Below, piece by piece: positions 36,515-44,610 of a stretch of DNA of 64,000 nt. The notes beneath the pieces were generated by a model. That model ran no database searches. It saw only the letters and a list, made by a program, of their open reading frames with translations, and was not told where the DNA came from. Each line of letters opens with the position of its first letter. The first letter of the stretch is position 1. Source of the DNA: an uncultured Pseudomonadota bacterium (GTDB taxonomy: Bacteria; Pseudomonadota; Alphaproteobacteria; Rs-D84); assembly GCA_900321105.1 (NCBI GenBank), contig OOHL01000001.1:1-64000 (forward strand). The letters run 5' to 3'. Position numbers and translations under genes: made by a program.

Positions 36515-37298
36515 AACAAAATGGTATAATTTCGCATGTTGTTATATTTGCATTTTGTGGCACCATTTTAAATTTTTGCCCACTTTTTACATTATATAAA
36601 ACATTGTTGCTGCGCGCATCTGTGTTGACTTGGGTGGTCAAAATTGTGTTGTTTGTTTCTGTGCCAATACATATACTTAACCAAGATACAGCATTTGTAG
36701 TCATAAATTTAATATGTAATACACCATCTTTTGGGATTGTAATCCATGTGTTTGTATCAGTAGATAATGCTGTTTTTGTTCCAGCATAATCAGGAATTGT
36801 ATGAACTGGGTTTTGAACCAGGTTATTTACAGTTTGTCTTAATTGACTGATGTTGCCAAGATTGGTTATTTGTTGAGAAACTGTTTCTATTCTGTTTGTC
36901 AGTGTTTGTATGGATTCTATACTGATAATTTCAGAATATAACGCATCGAACCCATCAAGGTTGTCTTGCATGTCTTTCAATGCTTCCATTGTATAATTTT
37001 GATCTTGATTTAATACTGTTGGATTTATTTTTTCTGTTGGTTGATAATCAACAATACGTGTCAGCGGTAATCTACGTGATATAGTAATACTGTCTGTAGC
37101 AATTGGAGCAACATTAAAAACAACTTTTCCCCCAGTATATGGTATATCGGCATTTAATCCAGCTGATGTTCCAACAATTGTATAACCTGTGGCGGTGGCA
37201 CCGTTTTTAGTCACAATAATATTTGTGTTTTCGTAAAATGGGAAATTGAAAGTAAATTCTGTTGTAGAACCATCCCCCATATATGATACTCTTTGCAT
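36513..37298 (-). CDS. Phage tail-fibre-like protein (T7 gp17 N-terminal-like)
   Basis: The 261-residue protein starts MQRVSYMGDGSTTEFTFNFPFYE and continues with TISRRLPLTRIVDYQPTEKINPTVLNQDQNYTMEALKDMQD, the attachment-domain pattern of T7-type tail fibres. A short coiled-coil stretch (residues 120-160) and a compact C-terminal beta domain follow. I choose ATG 37298 because AAAGGAGTTT precedes it closely. No other phage structural gene is nearby, so it is a stand-alone fibre: a prophage remnant or a domesticated adhesin. Its leader holds two tandem terminators. Confidence 0.82.
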   Translation of the reverse strand: MQRVSYMGDGSTTEFTFNFPFYENTNIIVTKNGATATGYTIVGTSAGLNADIPYTGGKVVFNVAPIATDSITISRRLPLTRIVDYQPTEKINPTVLNQDQNYTMEALKDMQDNLDGFDALYSEIISIESIQTLTNRIETVSQQITNLGNISQLRQTVNNLVQNPVHTIPDYAGTKTALSTDTNTWITIPKDGVLHIKFMTTNAVSWLSICIGTETNNTILTTQVNTDARSNNVLYNVKSGQKFKMVPQNANITTCEIIPFC

Positions 37299-37320
37299 AT
37301 AAACTCCTTTTTTGTTATAA

Positions 37321-37377
37321 CAAAAAAACCTGTACAAAATGCACAGGCAATAAAAAAACGACGGGATCATACCGTCG
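37321..37377 (-). terminator. Two tandem intrinsic terminators in the fibre-gene leader
   Basis: In minus-strand order, CGACGG/CCGTCG (37377-37372/37364-37359) is followed by T7, and then CCTGT/ACAGG (37347-37343/37333-37329) is followed by T7. Both lie between a promoter-like sequence and the fibre gene's ribosome-binding site, so read-through must be needed for expression. Confidence 0.75.
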
Positions 37378-37389
37378 AATCTGTGTTAT

Positions 37390-37418
37390 ATTATATCATA
37401 ATTTTATAAAAAAATCAA
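37390..37418 (-). promoter_or_regulatory. Promoter of the fibre-gene leader
   Basis: On the minus strand TTGATT (37418-37413), 17 bp, TATAAT (37395-37390). Transcription would start near 37383, just before the first terminator hairpin. Confidence 0.6.
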
Positions 37419-37420
37419 TA

Positions 37421-37481
37421 AAACAAAAAATACACCACAGGGGTGTATTTTCCATTTAAACTGGTTGCGGGAGATGGATTT
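37421..37481 (-). repeat. tRNA-linked repeat, copy 1 (terminator plus last 20 nt of tRNA-fMet)
   Basis: This 61-bp segment matches 37606-37666 at 59 of 61 positions. It consists of the final 20 nt of the tRNA-fMet gene, including CCA, followed (minus-strand sense) by the tRNA's terminator hairpin AATACACC/GGTGTATT and T6. Copies lie 185 bp apart in direct orientation. Confidence 0.92.
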
Positions 37482-37605
37482 CGCTCGACACATAGTGTCT
37501 GCGCGGCAACCGTAACGATTTTGGTGCGTTAACACTTCCAAAATCTACTTGTTGTGAACCGGCAACTGTCGTTGCGGGTTGCAAACCACTGACCACAAAA
37601 AATTT
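37482..37605 (-). other. Structured spacer of the tRNA-fMet-linked repeat
   Basis: The 124-bp spacer between the two copies contains an 8-bp stem GATTTTGG/CCAAAATC (37517-37524/37538-37545) and a 5-bp hairpin GACAC/GTGTC (37487-37491/37495-37499), joined by the segment GCGCGGCAACCGTAAC (37501-37516). The same layout, with compensating base changes in both stems, occurs beside tRNA-Met at 51.4 kb. No protein-coding potential is apparent. Confidence 0.75.
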
Positions 37606-37646
37606 AAACAAAAAATACACCACGGGGGTGTATTTTCTATTTAAAC

Positions 37647-37666
<20 letters not shown>
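37606..37666 (-). repeat. tRNA-linked repeat, copy 2 (overlaps tRNA-fMet 3' end)
   Basis: This is the copy that includes the real tRNA 3' end and its own terminator, AATACACC-CCCGT-GGTGTATT plus T6. It differs from copy 1 at two positions, one in the terminator loop. Confidence 0.92.
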
Positions 37667-37723
<57 letters not shown>

Positions 37724-37833
37724 ATAAAGCAAGGTTATTATATATAAATGTATTTAGTCTTATTTTTTATAATATTTGTGTGTGCTTGCATTGTGATTTT
37801 TTTACTGCTAAAATCCAAAGCAAGGATTTATAT

Positions 37834-38574
37834 ATGAAAAAATCGATTAAAAAAAGATTTAGACGATTTTTCAGATTTATATATGGATGGGGCGTAATCC
37901 AATGGTTTTTGGCCATTGTTTATTATGTTCTGATTTGGTTTGTGTATTTTACATCAACCAAAGAAATCAAGGGTTTGGAAATTTTGCGTAAATATGCGCG
38001 CAAACCGGCTATATTTGTGTTCTGGCATGGGCGAACAATGATGCTGTCGCCGGTTATCGCGATAAATCGTGTACGCGGATATGCTATTGCAGACAACAGA
38101 AAAGACGGACGCGCCATTGCCAAAATGGAAAAATTATTTGGACTTAAAACTATATATGGGTCTTCCGCGGGTGGCGGTGTTAATGTTTTAAAACGCGGCA
38201 TAAATGTTTTGAACAAAGGCAAAGATTGTTTGGCGCTTTCGCCAGATGGTCCACGTGGGCCGTCTATGCGTTTTCATGACGGGGCGCTTTATTTCGCAAA
38301 AATGACAGGTGCACCAATTATACCAGTGTGTTATTCATGTTCGCGTCCTTGGTTTTTAAACAGATGGGACAGGTATTTGTTAATGAAACCTTTTTCTGTG
38401 ATGGCCGGAACGGTTGGCGAACCAATATTTATCGATCGCAAAACCAGTATTGAAGATTTTGAAAAAATCCGTAAAAATCTGGAAGATATTATGGTAAAAC
38501 AGGCCTATGATTTGGATAAAAAATTCACGGATTTTCGTGTTGAACAAGATTTAACGCCTGAAATTTTTAAATAA
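37834..38574 (+). CDS. Lysophospholipid acyltransferase-like protein (DUF374)
   Basis: The 246-residue protein has an N-terminal membrane segment (about residues 18-40), then a DUF374-type acyltransferase core: FVFWHGRTMM (the HxxxxD-like catalytic block is altered), AIADNRKDGRAIAKM, IYGSSAGGGVNVLKRG and LSPDGPRGPSMRFHDGALYFAKMTGAPIIPV. DUF374 proteins are often next to kdtA/lpxK and are thought to acylate lipid A or lipids. I start at MKKSIKKRF (37834) with AAGGA upstream, as the longer frame overlaps the tRNA. It leads the lpxK-lpxC operon. Confidence 0.85.
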   Translation: MKKSIKKRFRRFFRFIYGWGVIQWFLAIVYYVLIWFVYFTSTKEIKGLEILRKYARKPAIFVFWHGRTMMLSPVIAINRVRGYAIADNRKDGRAIAKMEKLFGLKTIYGSSAGGGVNVLKRGINVLNKGKDCLALSPDGPRGPSMRFHDGALYFAKMTGAPIIPVCYSCSRPWFLNRWDRYLLMKPFSVMAGTVGEPIFIDRKTSIEDFEKIRKNLEDIMVKQAYDLDKKFTDFRVEQDLTPEIFK

Positions 38575-38583
38575 GGTTTTTAT

Positions 38584-39510
38584 ATGAAAACACCAAAGTG
38601 GTTTTTAAAGAAAAATTTAATATCATGCGCGCTTTTGCCACTGTCGTTTTTTTATCTGATTGGTTCTAAATTAGTTTTTAATATTCGTAAAAAACATGAA
38701 TATGTTTCGCGCCGCCCAATAATTTGTTTTGGAAATATTTTATCTGGTGGGGTTGGAAAAACGCCTATTGTTCGAAATGTAGCAAAGTTTTTTGATGCAC
38801 CAGTTGTTATGCGTGGATATAAAAAAACAAAACATACCGGCAATATTGGTGACGAGGCTAAAATGTTGTCGATGGATGATATCTTGGTTCATGTTGGTAA
38901 TCGTAAAAGCAATTTGATATTGTTAAATAAACAAAAATCAAGTGGGCCGATTATAATGGACGATGGATTTCAAAATTCTGGCATTAAAAAAGATATTTCT
39001 ATCTTGGTTTTTGATGAATCTATTGGTTTTGGAAATGGTTTTATTTTGCCAGCCGGTCCATTGCGCGAAACGGTATCTGCAATTCAACGCGCGGATGCTG
39101 TCATTTTAATCAAAAGGCAAAATGTTAAACCTGGATTCAGTTTGCCAACAAATATACCGGTTTTTTATGCGAATAACAGTGAAGTTTGTCCGTATGACGC
39201 CGAAACAGATGTTGTTGCATTTGCTGGGATAGGGTACCCTGAAAAATTCTTTGATAATTTGCCTTGTAATGTGGTTGAAAAAATATCTTTCCCGGATCAC
39301 TATCAATATACAGATGCCGATATTAAAAATTTAATAAACAGGGCCTATGCTTCTGGTGCAAAATTATTAACTACCGAAAAAGATTGGGTGCGTATACCGG
39401 AGTGGGCGCAAAAACAAATTCGTTTTTCGGCGCTTCAAACAAAAATCGAAGATGGTTTTTATGATTGGTTAAAAGGAAAGGTAAATGACATCGTTGATAA
39501 AAAAAATTAA
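38584..39510 (+). CDS. lpxK: Tetraacyldisaccharide 4'-kinase LpxK
   Basis: LpxK phosphorylates the 4' position of the lipid A disaccharide at the inner membrane. The 308-residue protein shows an N-terminal hydrophobic helix, RRPIICFGNILSGGVGKTPIVRNVA with the P-loop near residue 55, VVMRGYKK, IGDEAKML, IMDDGFQN with the catalytic Asp region, and FILPAGPLRETV. It follows the acyltransferase by 9 bp, and its end overlaps lpxC by 26 bp in another frame, a large overlap for this window. Confidence 0.93.
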   Translation: MKTPKWFLKKNLISCALLPLSFFYLIGSKLVFNIRKKHEYVSRRPIICFGNILSGGVGKTPIVRNVAKFFDAPVVMRGYKKTKHTGNIGDEAKMLSMDDILVHVGNRKSNLILLNKQKSSGPIIMDDGFQNSGIKKDISILVFDESIGFGNGFILPAGPLRETVSAIQRADAVILIKRQNVKPGFSLPTNIPVFYANNSEVCPYDAETDVVAFAGIGYPEKFFDNLPCNVVEKISFPDHYQYTDADIKNLINRAYASGAKLLTTEKDWVRIPEWAQKQIRFSALQTKIEDGFYDWLKGKVNDIVDKKN

Positions 39511-40420
39511 AATATCTGGGGTCGGAATTCATTCCGGGTTGCCAGTAAATATGGTTGTGAAACCATCCAAAAAAAATGGTATTTTCTTTAAAAGAATTGA
39601 TATTGCTGGGTCTGATTTAATTCCTGCAAAATATGATAATGTTGGTGAAACATTGATGCGTAATACCACGATTGGCGATAAAAATGGCGCACATGTTCAA
39701 ACAATTGAACATTTGATGGCCGCACTTTTTGTGTCTGGTATTGATTCTGCTGTTATAGAAATTGATGGAAAAGAAACACCAATTCTTGATGGCAGTGCAT
39801 ACGAATTTATCAAAGCTTTTAAAGGTGCGGTCGATAAAAAAACAAATATGAAAAAAATCATAGTAAAAAAGCCAATCGTTGCATATCGTAATGAACTGGT
39901 TAAAACCATGCCATTTTGGAAAAGATTAAAGACTATCATTTTAAATCATACAATTTGGCGTCGTGGTAATGGATATGTAAAATTATCGCCAAATGAAAGT
40001 GGTCTTTTGATAGATGCGACATTGGTTTATGGTGATAAAATAATAGGAACACAATCTTATTCTTGTGAATTGGATGGTTCCAAGAAATCGGTTAATAAAT
40101 TTATCAAAGATATTTCAAAATCGCGCACTTTTGGAAAATATTCAGAATGGGAATGGTTAAAGGCACATGGTATGGGGCGTGGCGCAAATGAAAACAATGT
40201 TATTGCATTGAATGATGCGGGGGATGGGACACTTAATAAATTACATTGTCCGGATGAATTTGTTCGTCACAAAATAATAGATGCGATTGGTGATATGTTC
40301 ACAAGTGGTGGATTTGTATATGGCAAATTAGAATCTTACAAGGGGTCGCATGCATTGAATAACCTGGTTTTGCGTAAATTATTTAGCGATAAATCAAATT
40401 ATGAAATTGTTGAAGAATAA
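39485..40420 (+). CDS. lpxC: UDP-3-O-acyl-N-acetylglucosamine deacetylase LpxC
   Basis: LpxC is the zinc-dependent committed enzyme of lipid A synthesis. ISGVGIHSG opens the first domain; HVQTIEHLMAALFVSGID near residue 73 carries a zinc His and the catalytic Glu; ILDGSAYEF follows; SRTFG and the C-terminal EFVRHKIIDAIGD (zinc His and Asp) complete the site. The 311-residue length is typical. It overlaps lpxK by 26 bp. A tiny membrane gene and a lipoprotein gene follow in the same operon. Confidence 0.94.
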   Translation: MTSLIKKIKISGVGIHSGLPVNMVVKPSKKNGIFFKRIDIAGSDLIPAKYDNVGETLMRNTTIGDKNGAHVQTIEHLMAALFVSGIDSAVIEIDGKETPILDGSAYEFIKAFKGAVDKKTNMKKIIVKKPIVAYRNELVKTMPFWKRLKTIILNHTIWRRGNGYVKLSPNESGLLIDATLVYGDKIIGTQSYSCELDGSKKSVNKFIKDISKSRTFGKYSEWEWLKAHGMGRGANENNVIALNDAGDGTLNKLHCPDEFVRHKIIDAIGDMFTSGGFVYGKLESYKGSHALNNLVLRKLFSDKSNYEIVEE

Positions 40421-40430
40421 GGAGAAATAT

Positions 40431-40637
40431 ATGAAAAAATGGCAAAAAAATCTTATTTGGTTTGGGTGGTGTTTTTTCTTGGTTATTGCTTTTGACATAA
40501 CTGATTATTTTATTGAACATAATATGTTGGGAACACTTAATGTTCTTTTGATAGAGTTGATGTTTTTGGGACTTGGCGCATCAAGCGTAATTTTAGAATA
40601 CAAATTAAAAGAAACTAAGAAAGGAAAAAAGAAATGA
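40431..40637 (+). CDS. Small membrane protein (68 aa)
   Basis: AAGGAG lies just before ATG 40431. The product has two hydrophobic segments (about residues 7-24 and 33-53) and a Lys-rich tail (KETKKGKKK), so it is probably an inner-membrane hairpin with cytoplasmic basic end. It starts 10 bp after lpxC and overlaps the following lipoprotein gene by 4 bp, so it belongs to the lipid A operon. I do not recognise a family. Confidence 0.7.
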   Translation: MKKWQKNLIWFGWCFFLVIAFDITDYFIEHNMLGTLNVLLIELMFLGLGASSVILEYKLKETKKGKKK

Positions 40638-40948
40638 AAAAAACTATATCGATATTATCTTTGTTAGCACTTTGTGCGTGTGCGGCCGCGACAGATGCAG
40701 GAAACGGTTTAACCAGATTGGCCAGTGAACCGAATAATTGCGAATATTTGTACACTTTGGATACAAGTGCCACAACGTATAAATTAGCCGGGGCGTACGA
40801 TTATCTGGAAAAAAGTATCTTGGAACAAAGAAAATTAGGTGATTCTTATTATATCGTTAATCAGAATGTTTTTGAAAACGAAGATGCGGTATTTGGTCCT
40901 AAAAATACTTTCAAATTCAAAGTAAAAGTTTATAACTGTAATAAATAA
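40634..40948 (+). CDS. Small lipoprotein, DUF4156/RcsF-like
   Basis: The 104-residue product has a lipoprotein signal (MKKTISILSLLALCAC, lipobox ending at one of two cysteines near residue 14-16). The mature part NCEYLYTLDTSATTYKLAGAYDYLEKSILEQRKLGDSYYIV resembles DUF4156-type outer-membrane lipoproteins, with paired cysteines at each end that could form a disulfide. It ends the lpx operon before a terminator. Its location beside lipid A genes suggests an envelope role. Confidence 0.72.
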   Translation: MKKTISILSLLALCACAAATDAGNGLTRLASEPNNCEYLYTLDTSATTYKLAGAYDYLEKSILEQRKLGDSYYIVNQNVFENEDAVFGPKNTFKFKVKVYNCNK

Positions 40949-40950
40949 TA

Positions 40951-40976
40951 AAAAGTCGTAGAAATACGACTTTTTT
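40951..40976 (+). terminator. Terminator of the lpx operon
   Basis: AAAAGTCGTA-gaaa-TACGACTTTT followed by more T's. Confidence 0.88.
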
Positions 40977-40991
40977 AATACAAATTTCGGC

Positions 40992-41021
40992 TTTATTTTT
41001 TTTGTCTGTTTGTGTTATAAT
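40992..41021 (+). promoter_or_regulatory. Promoter of the thin-pilus gene block
   Basis: A perfect TATAAT at 41016-41021 with a weak TTTATT about 18 bp upstream; the SD CAGAGAGAGA follows at 41031-41040. Confidence 0.55.
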
Positions 41022-41041
41022 ACACACATACAGAGAGAGAA

Positions 41042-42292
41042 TTGATAAAACAAATAATAACTGTTCATCACAAAAAGTTTGCAACAGGGCTTTTTTGGCA
41101 ACCCCTGGGGGTTGGTGGTGCATCGCGTAATTATGCACGCCAATTGGCAAAAAACGCCGACAAGAAATATACTCTTTTTACTGAATTTAAATCAATGATT
41201 GGATTAACAAATTCGCGCGAAGGCGCCCATGTTGGTACCGACAGCGCTGCCGCACATATTGTTAATTCTTTGTCTGAATTTGTTTCGTTTTTGGCTGTGT
41301 TTAAAGCAAATAATTATTTCTATTTTGTTGCGGTCAGAAATGGCATAATTATTCGTGATATTTTAATTGAAAATGAAGAAACTGCACGCAAGGCTTTTGT
41401 TGGATTATCGTCAATGCCTGATTGGGGTGTTTTAATTGCGCCAAATTCATGGGGAATACCTAAATCACAGGAAAAAGATATATACGAATTGATCGGCAGG
41501 GAATATATTGCGCGTCTTCGTCCAATTGGTTTTGCAAAAACTGTATTGCCATCGGTGTTGTTTGTAATCTTGTTTGTACTATTTGGTTTTTATGTTTTGA
41601 ATAACCCGATAAAAACATCATCTGACAATACGGCTAATTTAAATACAGAATTGGCAAACGAATACAGGAGACAAATAGAATTAAAAAAGCAAGAAATACT
41701 GGATAAAAAAATAGAACAAGAAAATGCCCAGCAGGCTTTTGAATATCCGTATGATAAATTGCCAAATGTATCACAACGTGCTGATTTGTGTTATCGTGCA
41801 ATTGCTTTTGTTATGCAACCAATTGCCGGATGGAATCAATCGTTGGCGAAATGTGATGGTGAATATGTATCTGCGAATTTTTCGCGCGATTTTGGAACAT
41901 TAAATGATTTTTATGAAATTGGTGGTGAATTGATGCCTGGCGCAATGGTTCAACAGGTTTCAGACGATGAAATGATAGTTCGTGTTAAATTGCCAGAATT
42001 ACAAACTTATTCTTCGTTAGATGAACGGGATGCAGCGACTGTGGCGCGCGATGTGGCGACAATGTTTCAACAAATAAACACGAATGCTGATATAAACATT
42101 GTGACGGATACGATTTTGAATAATGGAAAAACAGAAAATATTGATATTGTAGAAGTTGGTTTTTCTTCAAAGTTAATCCCAAGTGAAATAATGTACGCAT
42201 TTAAAGATTTTCAGGGTGTTTACATGACATCTGTATCTTGGCGCGCGAATACACGGACTTGGAATTACGAGGTTATTATTTATACAAAATAA
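41042..42292 (+). CDS. pilO2: Type IVb pilus accessory protein PilO2 (TTG start)
   Basis: PilO2 proteins are inner-membrane components of type IVb thin pili like those of plasmid R64. The 416-residue product contains ATGLFWQPLG near the start, as in the family, an actin-like-looking N-terminal domain, one membrane segment near residues 165-185 (VLPSVLFVILFVLFGFYVL), a coiled-coil stretch, and a periplasmic C-terminal domain. The TTG start is 1 bp after the purine-rich SD. pilP follows after 11 bp. Confidence 0.8.
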   Translation: MIKQIITVHHKKFATGLFWQPLGVGGASRNYARQLAKNADKKYTLFTEFKSMIGLTNSREGAHVGTDSAAAHIVNSLSEFVSFLAVFKANNYFYFVAVRNGIIIRDILIENEETARKAFVGLSSMPDWGVLIAPNSWGIPKSQEKDIYELIGREYIARLRPIGFAKTVLPSVLFVILFVLFGFYVLNNPIKTSSDNTANLNTELANEYRRQIELKKQEILDKKIEQENAQQAFEYPYDKLPNVSQRADLCYRAIAFVMQPIAGWNQSLAKCDGEYVSANFSRDFGTLNDFYEIGGELMPGAMVQQVSDDEMIVRVKLPELQTYSSLDERDAATVARDVATMFQQINTNADINIVTDTILNNGKTENIDIVEVGFSSKLIPSEIMYAFKDFQGVYMTSVSWRANTRTWNYEVIIYTK

Positions 42293-42303
42293 AAGGGTGA
42301 AAA

Positions 42304-42981
42304 ATGTTGAAAAAATTGTTTTTTATGATCTTTGTTGGATTAATTGCAATTGGAACAAATTCGTTCGCGGTTGCAGATGATGAGTTTATTGATGAAGAAA
42401 TTATTGAAGAAGGTGTTGAAGAAAATGATGCTGAATTGGCTGATGCGGTATCAAGTAATGCGCTTATGAATTACGATGCATCCGGTTCTTTGTTTGAAAA
42501 AATAACAAATCTGGAACAAGAAAAAGTTGTTGCGCAATTAGAAAAAGAACGTGCACAGCTGGATTTAGATTTGGAAAGATTGAACGCCGAAAGAATCAAA
42601 TTACAAATGGAATTAGATACACTTTCTGGGCGCGCAGAACAACAACAACAAGAATTAGAAGCAACAAAGGCACAACTTGAAATACAAACAGAAAAATTAA
42701 AACGACAAATGGAAAATTTGGACGAAGAAGAAAGTAAACCAGTAGTGCGCGCCCAAGAAAAAAAAGAAGAAACAGAAATCAGTAAAAAATACAAATTGAT
42801 AAATGTTGTTGGTGTTGATAATCAATTGCAGGCCACAATTGAAGATGTTTCTAACGGGCAAAATAAACGTATTACAGTCGGTAAAGAATTAGATGGGTAT
42901 ATAGTAAAATCAATTTCTTTAAATGAAGGAATTGTATTTGAAAAAGATGGTGAAACAGAAAGCATTAATATTGGAAAATAA
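42304..42981 (+). CDS. pilP: Type IVb pilus biogenesis protein PilP
   Basis: A signal peptide (residues 1-24, ending SFA-VA) leads to an acidic region, a long coiled coil (about residues 60-135, Glu/Gln/Leu-rich), and a small C-terminal beta domain (VVGVDNQLQATIEDVSNGQNKRITVGKELDGYIVKSI), which matches PilP of thin-pilus systems. PilP is thought to link inner-membrane parts with the secretin in the periplasm. The pilO2-pilP-ATPase order matches R64-like clusters. Confidence 0.78.
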   Translation: MLKKLFFMIFVGLIAIGTNSFAVADDEFIDEEIIEEGVEENDAELADAVSSNALMNYDASGSLFEKITNLEQEKVVAQLEKERAQLDLDLERLNAERIKLQMELDTLSGRAEQQQQELEATKAQLEIQTEKLKRQMENLDEEESKPVVRAQEKKEETEISKKYKLINVVGVDNQLQATIEDVSNGQNKRITVGKELDGYIVKSISLNEGIVFEKDGETESINIGK

Positions 42982-42983
42982 TC

Positions 42984-44606
42984 ATGCCAAATAATGATAA
43001 TAATTTTGCGACAGTTAATCAGCAATCTGTCCCAACTGGTTTAGAGAACGCTAACAGTAAAGAAATACTGGATTATTTGTTTGCTAATAAAAATCACTTG
43101 TTGACCGCTTATGCTGGTGAATTGGCTTTGCCAAAAGATACACAAAGTTTGATTGCATATTTTTCTGGTGGCGAAATTATAATATCGCGTACGCATCAAT
43201 ATGATGGGCGTGTGTTGGCATTTATTGATTTGTTGCATCAAAAAAATCGCCTTATAAAAGAACCTTTTTATTCTGATTTAGGTCTTATATCTAACATTTA
43301 TAAAACAAATGATGAAAGGTTGGGTGGTATAAATTCACGCGTTGATTATGATAATCAAATGCAAAAGGATTTTGTTGATATAATTGCACGTGCGGCAGCA
43401 CAAAAGGTTTCTGATATTCATATAGAAGTTGCCGACCAAACAACAATTTATTTTCGTATTGATGGCAGTATGCAACCTGTTTTGGAATATAATTCCCAAT
43501 GGGGTGAATCTTTTGTGCGTGCGGCATTTGCGTCTGCAGATATTTCTAATTCAAGTTATGCACAAAATGAATATCAAACCGCACAAAAAGATGGTCGAAC
43601 ACCACTGCGTGGAACAAAAGATTTGTATTTACCAAATGGGATTTTAGGTATCAGAATGCAATTTAATCCAATTGCATTTGGTTCACAATATGTTGTGATG
43701 CGTCTGCTTTATGATAACCCAAGCGAAGGTATAAAAACAGAACAAGAATTTAATGATTATGAACAAAAATTATTATTAAGATTGCGTTCCGCGCCAACAG
43801 GATTGGTTATTGTTGCGGGGCCTACATCATCAGGTAAATCGACGACTTTGGTTCGTAATATGGCATTGATGTTGAAAGAAAGAAGATATGAAATAAATCT
43901 TATTACTGTGGAAGATCCGGCAGAACAAAAGATTTTTGGTGCACATCAAATGCCTGTTGTTAATGTAGTCAACGAAGAACAAAGAGAAGAAAAGTTTACA
44001 GAAGCATTGGCTGCCGCTTTGCGAAGCGATCCTGATACATTGATGGTTGGTGAAATAAGAACGCTTTCTGCGGCTCAGTTAACAGTCAAAGGTGCGTTAT
44101 CTGGTCATAATGTTTGGACAACTTTGCACGCAAATTCTGCAATGGGTGCATTAACTCGTTTGCTAGATATGGGTGTGGAAGCATTTAAGTTAAAAGACGA
44201 AACTATGATGCGTGGTTTGGTATCAATGCGTTTGTTTAAAAAACTTTGTCCATATTGTCGTGAAAAATTAAGTGAACATCATGATCATAATGCCTATAAT
44301 CGTGTCAAAGATGCATTTGGAGATTTAGGGTTAAATCAGGTTTATATCAGGGGTGCAGGATGTGAACATTGTAATGGTTCAGGAACGATTGGTCGAATTA
44401 AGGCTGGTGAAATTATATTAACAAACAGTGAATTTTTAAATCTGGCATTATCTGGGGATACCGAAGGTGCAATGAAGTATTGGTTGGAAAAAATGAATGG
44501 TCGCACATTGAAAGAGGCTGCCACAGAATTAATGTTACGTGGAATAATCGGTGTTGATGAAATGGAACGTTGGGTTGGTTTATTAGATAGACCATGGGTG
44601 TATTAA
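42984..44606 (+). CDS. pilQ: Type IVb pilus assembly ATPase (GspE/PilB family)
   Basis: This is the hexameric motor for pilus assembly, called PilQ in R64. The 540-residue protein shows VSDIHIEVADQTTIYFRIDG, Walker A VAGPTSSGKST near residue 277, the Asp box LITVEDPAEQ, Walker B DPDTLMVGEIR, the His box HNVWTTLHANSA, and a C-terminal tetracysteine zinc site (CPYC...CEHC, about residues 421-460). It starts 2 bp after pilP. Note that PilQ here means the ATPase, not the secretin of type IVa systems. Confidence 0.88.
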   Translation: MPNNDNNFATVNQQSVPTGLENANSKEILDYLFANKNHLLTAYAGELALPKDTQSLIAYFSGGEIIISRTHQYDGRVLAFIDLLHQKNRLIKEPFYSDLGLISNIYKTNDERLGGINSRVDYDNQMQKDFVDIIARAAAQKVSDIHIEVADQTTIYFRIDGSMQPVLEYNSQWGESFVRAAFASADISNSSYAQNEYQTAQKDGRTPLRGTKDLYLPNGILGIRMQFNPIAFGSQYVVMRLLYDNPSEGIKTEQEFNDYEQKLLLRLRSAPTGLVIVAGPTSSGKSTTLVRNMALMLKERRYEINLITVEDPAEQKIFGAHQMPVVNVVNEEQREEKFTEALAAALRSDPDTLMVGEIRTLSAAQLTVKGALSGHNVWTTLHANSAMGALTRLLDMGVEAFKLKDETMMRGLVSMRLFKKLCPYCREKLSEHHDHNAYNRVKDAFGDLGLNQVYIRGAGCEHCNGSGTIGRIKAGEIILTNSEFLNLALSGDTEGAMKYWLEKMNGRTLKEAATELMLRGIIGVDEMERWVGLLDRPWVY

Positions 44607-44610
44607 AATT

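Noticed and set aside
37460-37481. A second, intact tRNA at the copy-1 repeat.
   Set aside because: Only the last 20 nt of the tRNA are present; no anticodon arm or 5' acceptor strand precedes them.
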